DNA of 44,645 nucleotides. It comes from an uncultured Kiloniella sp. (GTDB taxonomy: Bacteria > Pseudomonadota > Alphaproteobacteria > Kiloniellales > Kiloniellaceae). The notes under the pieces were generated by a model that did not search any database, was not told the DNA's origin, and was given only the letters and a program-made list of their open reading frames with translations. The DNA lies in NCBI RefSeq assembly GCF_937128705.1, contig NZ_CAKZMP010000099.1:1-44645 (forward strand), in the 5' to 3' direction. Both the position numbers and the translations under genes were made by a program. Positions 26,009 to 35,438 of this stretch are shown here, one piece after another; positions within the stretch are counted from its first letter, which is position 1; each line of letters begins with the position of its first letter.

Positions 26009-26026
26009 CTGACATGAATTTGTCAT
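26009..26026 (+). promoter_or_regulatory. Candidate Pho box
   Basis: CTGACAT-GAAT-TTGTCAT: two heptamers 11 bp apart, each one base from the CTGTCAT half-site of the PhoB consensus with the usual 4-bp gap. It lies 65 bp before the start of the phytase-like gene. No convincing -10 box is found at the expected 10 bp downstream. Confidence 0.45.
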
Positions 26027-26090
26027 GCCTTTGAAATCAGAACGCGGCATAGCAGGGGAGAATAAATACAATCCATCGGGAGTCCACGTA

Positions 26091-28319
26091 ATGAAAAATC
26101 TTGGTAAGTCCGCAAGTCTGGCCGTTGTGGCTATGTGTCTTGCAACATCGGCGTTTGCCGTTGAACCTTTTAGCCGCCTGTCTTCTTTTCCAATTTATGA
26201 AAATCTGCCCAAAGGCAAAGATAAAGCGACAGAAACGGTTGCTGAGATTGTTGCACCGGCGATGAAGGGAACGATGCTTGTTTACACGGACTCCGAATTG
26301 GAGGCGATTGGTAAAGTTGATATATTTGATCCTGCCAACCCTAAACCCGCTGGCGTAGTAAATGTTGGTGGTGAGCCGACATCTGTGACTGTCAAAGGTA
26401 ACTACGCTTATGTCGGGGTTAATACCTCTAAGAGTTATGTAAAGCCTTCCGGCTATATGGCGATTGTTGATCTCAAAGCCAATAAGGTCGTCGCAAAATG
26501 TGATGTGTCCGGACAGCCTGACAGTGTTGCACTTAGCCCGAACGGAAAATACCTTGCGGTTGCCATTGAGAACGAGCGGGATGAAGACTTGAACGATGGT
26601 GTCATTCCGCAAAATCCGGCGGGCCATCTTGCGACATTCCGTTTGAATGATACGGGGCTGCTTTCAAATTGTGATAATGCTGCTGTCACTGACTTAAAAG
26701 GTCTGACGGACATTGCGCCAACTGATCCTGAGCCTGAGTTCGTTTCTATCAACGGGCTTAATCAGGCTGTTGTGACACTTCAGGAAAACAACCATATCGT
26801 TATTGTTGATCTGGAAAATAACAAAGTTATAAATCATTACTCTGCTGGTACATCGTCAATCACTGGCGTTGATAACACAAAAGATAAATCCATTTCCCTA
26901 ACGGAAAGTCTTTCTGATCTTAAGCGCGAGCCAGATGCTGTTTCTTGGATTGATGATGATCGTTTTGTAACGGCAAACGAAGGTGATTACGAAGGCGGAT
27001 CACGTGGTTTTACCGTGTTTTCCAAATCAGGTTCGGTGTTGTTCGACAGTGGTTCTCAGACAGAACGTTTGGCTGTATCTATGGGGCACTATCCGGAAAA
27101 GCGGTCTCACAAAAAGGGAACAGAGCCCGAAGGTGTAACTGTTGGAACTTACGGTAAGGATCGCCTTGTTTTTGTCGGGCTGGAACGTGCCAATCTTATT
27201 GGTGTTTATCAGGATGTGAAAACGGCTGGTGGATTGAATAATCGTTTTGATTTTGTTCAGGCATTGCCATCTGGCGGTGTTGGCCCCGAGGGAATTGTTA
27301 CTATCCCATCGCGTGGACTTGTTGTTATCGCAAATGAAAAAGATGCTGTTAAAGACGGCTATCGCTCAAACCTGACGATTTATAAACAGGGTAATGAGGG
27401 CGTAAGTTTGCCGCAGATTGTGTCTGTCGATGGGCCGAATGGTACACCGATCGGTTGGGGTGCCCTATCAGGCCTGACCGCTAATGCGACCGATCCATCA
27501 ATCCTCTATGCTGTGAATGACAGCTTCTATTCCACAGCTGATATTTTCACAATTGATGTGGCGTCTCGTCCGGCCCGTATTGTTTCGTCTCGTCGTATTA
27601 CCAAAGCCGGGAAGCCTGTCGAGAACCTTGATCTTGAGGGTATCGTTGCCGCACCGGATGGTAGTTTCTGGGTTGTTTCCGAAGGAAAGCCGGAAAAGCG
27701 TGAAAGCAAGCTTTTACATGTATTACCAACGGGACAGGTTGCCCGTGAAGTTGCTTTGCCAACTGAGCTTGAAAGCCAGATGAAAAAGCATGGACTTGAA
27801 GGAGTGACACTATACAATGATACGCTTTACATTGCCGTTCAACGGGCGTGGAAAGATGATAAAAAGGGCTATACGAAAATCATTTCTCACGATCTGAAAG
27901 CAGGAACCTGGGGTGTAAATGCCTATCGTTTGGATGAACCTGAAAGTCCAGCTGGTGGTTGGGTTGGCCTGAGTGAAATCACAAGCCTTGGCAATGGTGA
28001 GCTTGCGATTGTAGAGCGTGATAACAAGGGCGGTCCAGATGCGGCGATCAAACGCGTTTATCGTGTATCTGTTAAGCACACTGCCGCTGCTGAACTTGGC
28101 GCAAAGGAAGTTCCGGTTTTACGTAAAACGCTGATCAGAGATGTTCTTGCTGATTTGAACCGGGCGAATGGCTGGACGCCTGACAAGCTTGAAGGCTTGA
28201 CGGTTGCTGCCGACGGAACCTTATATGCAGTCACGGATAATGACGGCGTCGATGATTCAACTGGCGAAACTTTGTTCTTGAACTTGGGGCCAATTGATAA
28301 GGTTCTTGCCAGTCAGTAA
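26091..28319 (+). CDS. Secreted beta-propeller protein with esterase-like phytase domain
   Basis: 742 residues. A signal peptide (MKNLGKSASLAVVAMCLATSAFA, 23 residues, cleavage before VEPF) sends it to the periplasm or outside. The N-terminal two thirds show propeller-like repeats (KVDIFDPANPKPAG, YMAIVDLKANKVVAKCDV, HIVIVDLENNKVINHY, PDAVSWIDDDRFVTANEGDY). The last third (about 470-735) matches the esterase-like phytase domain: GALSGLTANATDPSILYAVND, LDLEGIVAAPDGSFWVVSEG, HGLEGVTLYND and KLEGLTVAADGTLYAVTDND. It may release phosphate from organic esters, as the candidate Pho box would suggest. The ATG at 26091 with GGGAG (26079-26083) is chosen because the signal peptide follows. Confidence 0.75.
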   Translation: MKNLGKSASLAVVAMCLATSAFAVEPFSRLSSFPIYENLPKGKDKATETVAEIVAPAMKGTMLVYTDSELEAIGKVDIFDPANPKPAGVVNVGGEPTSVTVKGNYAYVGVNTSKSYVKPSGYMAIVDLKANKVVAKCDVSGQPDSVALSPNGKYLAVAIENERDEDLNDGVIPQNPAGHLATFRLNDTGLLSNCDNAAVTDLKGLTDIAPTDPEPEFVSINGLNQAVVTLQENNHIVIVDLENNKVINHYSAGTSSITGVDNTKDKSISLTESLSDLKREPDAVSWIDDDRFVTANEGDYEGGSRGFTVFSKSGSVLFDSGSQTERLAVSMGHYPEKRSHKKGTEPEGVTVGTYGKDRLVFVGLERANLIGVYQDVKTAGGLNNRFDFVQALPSGGVGPEGIVTIPSRGLVVIANEKDAVKDGYRSNLTIYKQGNEGVSLPQIVSVDGPNGTPIGWGALSGLTANATDPSILYAVNDSFYSTADIFTIDVASRPARIVSSRRITKAGKPVENLDLEGIVAAPDGSFWVVSEGKPEKRESKLLHVLPTGQVAREVALPTELESQMKKHGLEGVTLYNDTLYIAVQRAWKDDKKGYTKIISHDLKAGTWGVNAYRLDEPESPAGGWVGLSEITSLGNGELAIVERDNKGGPDAAIKRVYRVSVKHTAAAELGAKEVPVLRKTLIRDVLADLNRANGWTPDKLEGLTVAADGTLYAVTDNDGVDDSTGETLFLNLGPIDKVLASQ

Positions 28320-28341
28320 GACTGAAGGTGATCAACGCAGA

Positions 28342-28376
28342 AAGGCTCTAACTGTTTGCGGTTAGGGCCTTTTTTG
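28342..28376. terminator. Rho-independent terminator after the phytase-like gene
   Basis: An 11-bp stem AAGGCTCTAAC (28342-28352) with GTTAGGGCCTT (28361-28371), one G-T wobble, 8-nt loop, followed by a T run to 28375. It sits between convergent genes and may serve both. Confidence 0.88.
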
Positions 28377-28392
28377 TGAGTTTTCTGCCTAA

Positions 28393-29859
28393 CTATGATG
28401 TTGACGTTCGTAACTGTCCCACAAAATTCATAACTTGTTGTTCCAGTTGTCCAGCTTCTTCAGCGAGGCTTGAAGCTGAATTTTGTACTTGCTGAGCAGC
28501 AGAACCTGTTGCGCTTGCTGTTTCTCTGACCTGTATAATATTAGATGTTACCTGTTCTGTTCCGTTTGCAGCTTGCTGGACAGACATTGTTATCTCAGAT
28601 GTCGCAGCGCCTTGCTCTTCAACAGCTGATGCAATTGCCGTCGCAACCTCATGAATTGACTTAATCGTTCCAGATATACTCTGTATGGCTGACACGGCGT
28701 CTTTCGTTTCAGTTTGGATAGAGTTGATCTGTGAAGAAATATCTTCTGTTGCTTTTGCTGTTTGATTTGCCAGAGATTTCACTTCGGATGCAACAACAGC
28801 AAAGCCTTTTCCAGCTTCGCCAGCTCTCGCTGCTTCGATTGTAGCGTTAAGTGCTAGCAGGTTTGTCTGTTCTGCGATGTCGTTAATAAGTTTGACGACT
28901 TCACCAATTTTATCCGCGGCGAGGGCCAGACCTTCAATCTTGTCATTTGTAAGTGATGCTTCTTCTACCGCATTGTTTGCTATGTCGGCTGATCGCTGTA
29001 CTTGTGAAGATATTTCATTAATGGATGCTGATAACTCTTCTGTAGCTGCCGCGACCGATTGAACATTTGTTGATGCTTCTTCTGCGGCGCTTGCAACGAC
29101 GGATGTTTGGCTGGATGATTGTGTTGCAGCGCTCGACATATCTTGGGCAACCGTTCTCATGCCGTTTGCTGATCCGGATAGAGTAGAAATAATGCGCCCA
29201 ATAGATGCTTCAAAGTCATTTGCCATCTGTACCCGAGCTTCGTTATTTTTCTCTTTTGCTGTTTGTTCTATCAATAATTGTTCTTCGCGCGCTTTTTCAA
29301 TTTCTTTTTGAGCAAAGGTCGCTTCGGATAATGCCGCAGCCGCTTGGCTGAACGCAGCTTCTAATTTAATAGCCAACCATAAAAGAACAACGGTTTCGGC
29401 GATAACAATTACGGCATGCAATACTACCCGGAAAAAATCAGCCCCTGAAGGGAAGATAGCTACTGGTAGTAAGAAATTTAATACTAAATGGTGAACCGCG
29501 ACAGTCGCTGCGGCGATGATTATTGCTCTCCAGTTGCAAAGTGCAGTTACCATAGCCAGGCTTGCAAAAAAGTACATATGGATGTCAATTTGCCAAGGAT
29601 GTCCCTTGAAAAGATAGGTTATGATGGCTGGCATCAAACTTAACCCGACAGCGATGATATAGTGCGTTGCTGCGGCGTTAATACCGGCAAATTTCCACGT
29701 AAGCCCAACCGCAAGAGATACCGCAATCGCCATAATCGTAACGTCTAAAAACGGGACATCGAGAATGATGGCTATTATTGGTGTCAAAACGATGTGCGCA
29801 AAAATGAATAGAATAAACATCTTTGCAGCACGGGTTCTAATCGTTTGTAAGTCGTTCAT
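28393..29859 (-). CDS. Methyl-accepting chemotaxis protein with multi-pass membrane sensor
   Basis: 488 residues. About six membrane segments occupy residues 14-164 with short loops, including the [15 protein letters not shown] stretch also seen in other alphaproteobacterial membrane sensors; there is no large periplasmic ligand domain. A coiled region (about 165-215) leads to the signalling domain with the tip [21 protein letters not shown] (central 20 residues here near 340-360) and [15 protein letters not shown], which contacts CheA/CheW. It probably senses a membrane-linked signal such as redox or a lipid-soluble compound (inference). No che genes are nearby; a small membrane protein gene lies 34 bp upstream on the same strand. 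Confidence 0.88.
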   Translation of the reverse strand: MNDLQTIRTRAAKMFILFIFAHIVLTPIIAIILDVPFLDVTIMAIAVSLAVGLTWKFAGINAAATHYIIAVGLSLMPAIITYLFKGHPWQIDIHMYFFASLAMVTALCNWRAIIIAAATVAVHHLVLNFLLPVAIFPSGADFFRVVLHAVIVIAETVVLLWLAIKLEAAFSQAAAALSEATFAQKEIEKAREEQLLIEQTAKEKNNEARVQMANDFEASIGRIISTLSGSANGMRTVAQDMSSAATQSSSQTSVVASAAEEASTNVQSVAAATEELSASINEISSQVQRSADIANNAVEEASLTNDKIEGLALAADKIGEVVKLINDIAEQTNLLALNATIEAARAGEAGKGFAVVASEVKSLANQTAKATEDISSQINSIQTETKDAVSAIQSISGTIKSIHEVATAIASAVEEQGAATSEITMSVQQAANGTEQVTSNIIQVRETASATGSAAQQVQNSASSLAEEAGQLEQQVMNFVGQLRTSTS

Positions 29860-29893
29860 GGCTTTAGACTCTTATGGTTATTTATACGTGAAC

Positions 29894-30226
29894 TTATGTT
29901 TCTGTGAAGAAACAGCTACCTGTCGCGATGGCATCAAGTAATAAAAACGCTGAAGGAAGCTGTATATCCGTTGTTAGGATTTCTTTGCCAAAATCGACAA
30001 TGAGTAAATTATCCCAATAACCTATTCTGACTAATCTGGCGTCCATGGTGTCGAGTGCTTCTATGTTTTCTTGAAAAGTTTGCTCTGGTGAAAACAGTAC
30101 CGCAACTTGTTGAACGCTTTCTGCTGGGCGAAAATACATATACCCCAGATAGACACTACTGAATAGTATCAGCAATAACGCCGGGGTTAGATTTTTAAGA
30201 GAAAATTTATTCTCTGCTTCCATCAA
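29894..30226 (-). CDS. Small single-pass membrane protein, unknown
   Basis: 110 residues (109 if the second Met at 30223 is used). A short charged N-terminus is followed by one membrane segment (LTPALLLILFSSVYLGYMYF, about 13-32) and a C-terminal domain of about 75 residues outside the membrane containing MDARLVRIGYWDNLLIVDFG and ending CFFTET. By orientation rules the C-terminal part should be periplasmic. I do not recognise the family. It lies 34 bp before the chemotaxis gene on the same strand and may be its partner; a perfect 10-bp hairpin stands just upstream of its start. Confidence 0.6.
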   Translation of the reverse strand: MMEAENKFSLKNLTPALLLILFSSVYLGYMYFRPAESVQQVAVLFSPEQTFQENIEALDTMDARLVRIGYWDNLLIVDFGKEILTTDIQLPSAFLLLDAIATGSCFFTET

Positions 30227-30239
30227 GTGTTCCCATGGA

Positions 30240-30266
30240 TATGGTTGTTTTTAAATAACAACCATA
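30240..30266. repeat. 10-bp perfect inverted repeat upstream of the small membrane protein
   Basis: TATGGTTGTT (30240-30249) pairs with AACAACCATA (30257-30266) around a 7-nt AT loop, 14 bp before the start codon at 30226. It may be an operator, a leader hairpin or an end signal for the LysR transcript. The remainder of the gap to 30482 shows no gene; a weaker GATACC/GGTATC dyad lies at 30439-30457. Confidence 0.5.
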
Positions 30267-30482
30267 CTTTCCCTTTAAAACGATCCCATTCGTAGGGTGC
30301 GCTTTTTGTTTTTGATACAGATATTTAAAGGGCGACAGGTTAATATCTTGCTAATTGTAATTGATTTTTGGGGCGGGTAAATCGCTACAAGCATTGATTT
30401 GCAACTATTTAGCGAAAAGGCGCCGTAAGTTACATCTGGATACCGGGGATTGGTATCTGGTGGCTATTTGTAATTTTTAAGC

Positions 30483-31388
30483 CTAGGTTTCTGGTAAAAA
30501 TACTTTTCTCTCTCTAGTTACTTTTTCAACGATGAAGTCGACGGCTGCTCTTATTCGGGCAAAGCCTTGCAAGTCAGCATGGTAGATAAGCCAGAAGGTC
30601 CGCATGAAGTTGACTTCTTCGCGAAGTACAGGGACGAGGTTTTCCTGATTATCAGCCATAAAGCAGGGCAGGATACAGATACCAGCCCCTGTTGAGGTTG
30701 CGTGCATCTGGGCAATCAGGTTTGTACTGCGTAGTTGGGGACGCAGTTCTTTTCCTATTTGAGGGACGTAGTTCAGTTCTGGAGAGAAGATCAAGTCTTC
30801 AATATAACCTACCAGACGATGCTCTTTTAATTGATCTTTGTGAGTGATTGGTCCCCGACGTTCCAAATACTCTGGTGATGCATAAAGGCCCAGGCGATAG
30901 TCGGTGAGTTTACGGGATCGCAAACGTCCTTCTGTCGGGCGGCTGAGGCCAATGGCGATGTCTGCTTCGCGTTTTGAAAGGCTAAACATGCGTGGCATTG
31001 CGACGAGATCAATTTCCAACCCCGGGTGTGATCGACAAAGATCACAAATTCTCGGAGCCAGAAAATAACTGCCAAAACCATCGGGTGCCCCAATCCTGAC
31101 GGCCCCGGTTAGATCTAGATCAGCCCCGGCAATTTCATTTTGAACACCCATTGCCATGGTTTCCATGGACTCCGCCGCACCAAGTAATCGTTGCCCTATT
31201 TCTGTGAGCGCATAGCCTTGGGGCCCGCGTTCGAACAAGGTTGCGTTCAACGCGGTTTCGAGGGCCTGAATACGGCGGCTGACTGTGGTATGATCCACTT
31301 TCAGGCGTTTTGCCGCAATTGTCAGTTTTCCTGTTCGCGCAACGGCGAGGAATGGGCGGAGGTCATTCCAGTCAAAAGTAGGGTTCAT
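30483..31388 (-). CDS. LysR-family transcriptional regulator
   Basis: 301 residues: helix-turn-helix at about 8-50 (FLAVARTGKLTIAAKRLKVD, then TTVSRRIQALE) and an effector-binding domain from about 88 on (GAVRIGAPDGFGSYFLAPRI). It is transcribed away from mmsA with 224 bp between them, the usual layout for a regulator of its divergent neighbour, so control of the valine operon is likely. I use the ATG at 31388; a GTG at 31403 would add five residues without support. Candidate binding dyad in the gap: TGCA half-sites around an A tract near 31431-31449. Confidence 0.85.
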   Translation of the reverse strand: MNPTFDWNDLRPFLAVARTGKLTIAAKRLKVDHTTVSRRIQALETALNATLFERGPQGYALTEIGQRLLGAAESMETMAMGVQNEIAGADLDLTGAVRIGAPDGFGSYFLAPRICDLCRSHPGLEIDLVAMPRMFSLSKREADIAIGLSRPTEGRLRSRKLTDYRLGLYASPEYLERRGPITHKDQLKEHRLVGYIEDLIFSPELNYVPQIGKELRPQLRSTNLIAQMHATSTGAGICILPCFMADNQENLVPVLREEVNFMRTFWLIYHADLQGFARIRAAVDFIVEKVTRERKVFLPET

Positions 31389-31612
31389 AATGTATTTTCG
31401 CACACTGGTTTGTCACTATTACCTATAGCTGTGCAAAAAAAACAATGCAAGTCTATGTGACAAGATCGAGAAGCTGGCATCTTTTGTTCAGATGATCCGA
31501 TTTGGATTTTTGAATTTACAGGCAGATGCTCTTTTAAACAATTTGCCGCGTCCTGTGTCCTGTGTTTTTCGACATATGATCAGACGCGATCACTATTTGA
31601 AGGAGATGCGGT

Positions 31613-33112
31613 ATGACCGCTGAACTCTATCACCTGATTGGTGGCGAAAAAGTAAATGGTACTTCCGGACGTTTTAGCGATGTTTTCTGGCCAATGACCG
31701 GAGAGATTGCCGCGAAGGTGCCTCTGGCTTCTGAAGACGAATTAAGAGCTGCTGTGGAAAATGCCAAAGCAGCACAACCGGCTTGGGCGGCAACTAACCC
31801 GCAAAAGCGTGCGCGTGTGATGCTCAAGTTCTTACATCTTTGCCAGGAAAACTACGACGAACTTGCCGAAATGCTGTCCCGTGAGCATGGTAAAACAATT
31901 CCTGATGCCAAAGGTGATATTCAGCGTGGCCTAGAAGTTGTTGAATTTGCGTGTGGTATCCCGCATTTACAAAAAGGTGAGTTTACCGAAGGTGCTGGCC
32001 CGGGCATTGACATGTTCTCTATGCGCCAACCTTTGGGCGTTGTCGCAGGCATTACGCCTTTTAACTTCCCGGCTATGATCCCGATGTGGAAATTTGCACC
32101 TGCAATCGTTTCTGGAAATGCTTTTATCCTTAAGCCTTCCGAACGTGATCCTTCATTGCCACTTCGTCTGGGTGAACTGATGCTGGAAGCTGGTCTTCCG
32201 GCTGGCATTTTGAATGTTGTGAATGGCGATAAAGTATCTGTGGATGCTATTCTGGATGACCCGGATATTAAAGCCGTTGGTTTTGTTGGTTCGACACCGA
32301 TTGCTGAGTATGTCTATACACGGGCAACCGCGCAGGGTAAGCGAGCTCAGTGTTTTGGCGGTGCGAAGAACCACATGATTATTATGCCTGACGCAGATTT
32401 GGATCAGGTCGCGGATGCGTTGATCGGCGCTGGTTATGGATCTGCCGGGGAACGCTGTATGGCTATTTCTGTGGCTGTTCCTGTGGGTGAAGAAACAGCT
32501 GACCGTCTCATCGAAAAGCTAACGCCACGTGTTGAAGCATTGAGAATTGGCCTGTCGACTGATCCCGATGCTGATTTTGGCCCTATGGTTACAGCCGAAG
32601 CAGTTGAACGTACCAAGGGCTATGTTGGTATTGGCCTTGAAGAAGGCGCAAAGCTGGTCGTTGATGGTCGTGACTTTGTCATGCAGGGCTATGAAGAAGG
32701 TTTTTACATGGGCGGGTGCCTGTTTGATAACGTGACCCCTGATATGCGTATTTACAAAGAAGAGATTTTTGGCCCGGTTCTCTCTGTTGTACGTGCCAAG
32801 GACTATGAAGAAGCACTTCGTCTGCCAAGTGAGCATGAGTATGGTAATGGCGTTGCGATTTATACCCGTGACGGGGATACAGCGCGCGACTTCATGACCA
32901 AGGTGAACGTTGGCATGGTTGGCGTGAATGTGCCAATTCCTGTGCCGCTTGCCTATTACACATTTGGTGGCTGGAAGCGTTCTGGTTTTGGTGATTTGAA
33001 CCAGCACGGGCCAGATGCAATTCGTTTCTACACCAAGACCAAGACGGTAACTCAACGTTGGCCTTCTGGTGTGAAAGAAGGTGCCGAGTTCTCAATTCCA
33101 ACAATGGATTGA
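31613..33112 (+). CDS. mmsA: CoA-acylating methylmalonate-semialdehyde dehydrogenase
   Basis: 499 residues of the aldehyde dehydrogenase superfamily, MmsA branch: MRQPLGVVAGITPFNFPAMI (137-156), cofactor site GFVGSTPIAEYVY (223-235) and catalytic Cys282 in GSAGERCMAIS. The usual general-base Glu region is replaced by CFGGAKNHMIIMPD, the mark of CoA-acylating MmsA enzymes. It converts methylmalonate semialdehyde, NAD and CoA to propionyl-CoA, the last step of valine breakdown. A strong GAAGGAG precedes the ATG. First gene of the valine operon. Confidence 0.95.
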   Translation: MTAELYHLIGGEKVNGTSGRFSDVFWPMTGEIAAKVPLASEDELRAAVENAKAAQPAWAATNPQKRARVMLKFLHLCQENYDELAEMLSREHGKTIPDAKGDIQRGLEVVEFACGIPHLQKGEFTEGAGPGIDMFSMRQPLGVVAGITPFNFPAMIPMWKFAPAIVSGNAFILKPSERDPSLPLRLGELMLEAGLPAGILNVVNGDKVSVDAILDDPDIKAVGFVGSTPIAEYVYTRATAQGKRAQCFGGAKNHMIIMPDADLDQVADALIGAGYGSAGERCMAISVAVPVGEETADRLIEKLTPRVEALRIGLSTDPDADFGPMVTAEAVERTKGYVGIGLEEGAKLVVDGRDFVMQGYEEGFYMGGCLFDNVTPDMRIYKEEIFGPVLSVVRAKDYEEALRLPSEHEYGNGVAIYTRDGDTARDFMTKVNVGMVGVNVPIPVPLAYYTFGGWKRSGFGDLNQHGPDAIRFYTKTKTVTQRWPSGVKEGAEFSIPTMD

Positions 33113-33122
33113 GTCTAAAAAT

Positions 33123-33177
33123 ACGGGATGTTTCCTGATTGCTGTCATGGCAGTTGGGGCATCCCGTTCTCTTTATT
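33123..33177 (+). terminator. Internal terminator/attenuator after mmsA
   Basis: ACGGGATG (33123-33130) pairs with CATCCCGT (33160-33167), enclosing a smaller CTG...CAG hairpin, followed by TCTCTTTATTT. It lies between mmsA and the acyl-CoA dehydrogenase gene, so mmsA may be expressed above the rest. Confidence 0.55.
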
Positions 33178-33197
33178 TCTGAATAAAAGATAAACTG

Positions 33198-34349
33198 ATG
33201 AGCCAATTTGAACTGAATGAAGAACAGTGTGCTATTCAAGAAATGGCACAGGATTTTGCCCGTGACAAAATTGCACCTTTTGCGTTGGAATGGGATGAAA
33301 AAGAACATTTCCCTGTTGATGTAATGCGTGAAGCGGCTGCTCTTGGTATGGGGGGGATCTATGTTCGGGATGATGTCGGTGGCTCTGGCTTGGGACGTTT
33401 GGATGCTGCGTTGATTTTTGAAGCGCTTTCTGCTGGATGTCCGGCTGTATCGGCCTTTATTTCTATTCACAATATGGCATCGTGGATGATTGACCGCTTT
33501 GGCACAGAAGAACAGCGCCAAAAGTGGTTGCCGCAAATGATGACCATGGATCTTATCGCCAGCTATTGTCTGACGGAACCATCAGCAGGATCTGACGCTG
33601 CAGCTTTGAAAACCAAAGCGGTTCGTGATGGTGATGACTTTGTCCTTAATGGTGCGAAACAGTTTATTTCTGGCGCGGGGACATCTGATCTTTACTTGGT
33701 TATGGCTCGTACGGGCGGTGATGGGGCAAGTGGTGTTTCTTGCTTTCTGATACCAAAAGATGCAGAGGGTGTTTCTTTTGGGGCCAACGAAAAGAAAATG
33801 GGATGGAAAGCGCAACCGACAAGAACCGTCGTCATGGAAGACGTGCGCATTCCTGCTGCCAATATGATTGGTGAAGAAGGGCAGGGCTTTAAAATTGCCA
33901 TGATGGGACTTGATGGTGGTCGTTTAAATATTGGTGCCTGCTCTCTTGGTGGTGCACAATCTGCCTTGGATAAAGCCATTGGCTATATGGGCGAACGTAA
34001 AGCCTTCGGGAAGTCACTTGCTCAGTTTCAAGGACTACAGTTCAAAGTTGCCGACATGGAAACTGAACTGACCGCGGCCCGCACGCTTTTATATACAGCG
34101 GCAACCAAGTTGGATGCGAAAACACACGACGCCACGCGCTGGTGCGCAATGGCGAAACGTTTTGCAACAGATACCGGTTTTACTGTGGCAAACGAGGCCC
34201 TTCAAATTCATGGTGGTTATGGATACCTGGCGGATTACGGTATCGAAAAAATTGTTCGAGACTTAAGAGTTCATCAAATTCTGGAAGGGACCAACGAGAT
34301 TATGCGACTGATTATATCTCGTGATCTGTTGAAAGGAGACAGAGCATGA
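33198..34349 (+). CDS. Isobutyryl-CoA dehydrogenase (acyl-CoA dehydrogenase family)
   Basis: 383 residues: SYCLTEPSAGSDAAALKTKA (about 118-137), FISGAGTSDLYLVMAR and the catalytic Glu363 in ILEGTNEIMRLI, the standard C-terminal position. The gene lies in the valine operon with 3-hydroxyisobutyryl-CoA hydrolase and mmsB, so the substrate is most likely isobutyryl-CoA (ACAD8-like), oxidised to methacrylyl-CoA with ETF as acceptor. The next start overlaps its stop by 4 nt. Confidence 0.88.
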   Translation: MSQFELNEEQCAIQEMAQDFARDKIAPFALEWDEKEHFPVDVMREAAALGMGGIYVRDDVGGSGLGRLDAALIFEALSAGCPAVSAFISIHNMASWMIDRFGTEEQRQKWLPQMMTMDLIASYCLTEPSAGSDAAALKTKAVRDGDDFVLNGAKQFISGAGTSDLYLVMARTGGDGASGVSCFLIPKDAEGVSFGANEKKMGWKAQPTRTVVMEDVRIPAANMIGEEGQGFKIAMMGLDGGRLNIGACSLGGAQSALDKAIGYMGERKAFGKSLAQFQGLQFKVADMETELTAARTLLYTAATKLDAKTHDATRWCAMAKRFATDTGFTVANEALQIHGGYGYLADYGIEKIVRDLRVHQILEGTNEIMRLIISRDLLKGDRA

Positions 34350-35419
34350 CAGATGAGTTGATCGTTCGGCAAGAAGGTAGTGCAGGACGCATTACGCTTA
34401 ATCGCCCCAAGGCTTTGAATGCTCTTTCTTTGGATATGGTTCACGGAATGTTGGCTGCTTTGGAAAGCTGGCAAACAGATGAAACAGTTCGGGTTGTTAT
34501 TGTTGATGGCGCTGGTGAGCGCGGCTTGTGTGCAGGGGGGGATATTCGCGCCCTTTATAAATCTGGACAGGAACGCGATGGTGTTGCCCAAAAATTCTGG
34601 GCCGATGAGTATAAGCTCAATGCGCTTATAGCCAATTACCCAAAACCCTATGTTGCTATTATGGATGGCATTGTCATGGGTGGTGGTGTTGGCATTTCTG
34701 CACATGGCAGTAATCGCTTGGTGACAGAACGGTCCATGATTGCGATGCCTGAAACCGCCATCGGCCTTTTCCCGGACGTCGGTGGTACGTGGCTTTTGGC
34801 GAATGCGCCGGGTGAAGTTGGCACATTCCTGGGATTAACCGGGCATCGTATCGGGGCGCAAGATGCTATTTATGCCGGATTGGCAGATGTTGAAATCCAA
34901 AGCGACAAGCTGCCGAACTTGATTGAAGTACTATCTCAGGCCGATTACGGTACTGATGCGCGGGCAGATGTTGATAGTTTGCTCAGAAGTTTCACCGTGA
35001 GTTCCGGTCAATCTCAACTTGCTGAAATCAGAGGGCAAATTGATCAGATATTCTCTTCTAACTCTGTCGAGGAAATTGTGACTGCTGCTGAAAAAGCAGA
35101 TAGTGATTTGGGACAGAAAATAGTCAAAGATCTTGCTGGTCGCGCACCGCATTCGATGAAGGTAACGCTGGCTGCTATTCGTAAGGCCAGCACGCTGGGC
35201 GGGATCGAAGAAGATCTGGATATGGAATACCGTCTTGCGTGTCGCATGTTCGAACAGAAAGATTTTTTCGAAGGTGTACGTGCGGTTGTTATCGATAAAA
35301 CCGGAAATCCCCAGTGGTCCCCCGCGACATTGGAAGCTGTGTCTGAGGCAATGGTGAGCGATTGTTTTGCAAGTCTCGGATCAAATGAACTTGGTCTGTC
35401 ATCTGGGATAATCCGGTAA
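34346..35419 (+). CDS. 3-hydroxyisobutyryl-CoA hydrolase
   Basis: 357 residues, crotonase superfamily but longer than hydratases (about 260), as for HIBYL-CoA hydrolases. Motifs: NRPKALNALSLDMV, oxyanion GLCAGGDIRALYKSG, IMDGIVMGGGVGISAHGSNR and MPETAIGLFPDVGGTWLL, where the Glu and Asp residues serve hydrolysis. The C-terminal domain has RKASTLGGIEEDLDMEYRL. It frees 3-hydroxyisobutyrate from its CoA ester in valine degradation. Coupled to the dehydrogenase gene upstream by an ATGA overlap. Confidence 0.92.
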   Translation: MTDELIVRQEGSAGRITLNRPKALNALSLDMVHGMLAALESWQTDETVRVVIVDGAGERGLCAGGDIRALYKSGQERDGVAQKFWADEYKLNALIANYPKPYVAIMDGIVMGGGVGISAHGSNRLVTERSMIAMPETAIGLFPDVGGTWLLANAPGEVGTFLGLTGHRIGAQDAIYAGLADVEIQSDKLPNLIEVLSQADYGTDARADVDSLLRSFTVSSGQSQLAEIRGQIDQIFSSNSVEEIVTAAEKADSDLGQKIVKDLAGRAPHSMKVTLAAIRKASTLGGIEEDLDMEYRLACRMFEQKDFFEGVRAVVIDKTGNPQWSPATLEAVSEAMVSDCFASLGSNELGLSSGIIR

Positions 35420-35438
35420 ATCGGAAGAGGAAAAGAAC

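Noticed and set aside
28119-28130. TTTTACGTAAAA palindrome
   Set aside because: It lies within the coding sequence of the phytase-like gene with no nearby promoter; treated as chance.
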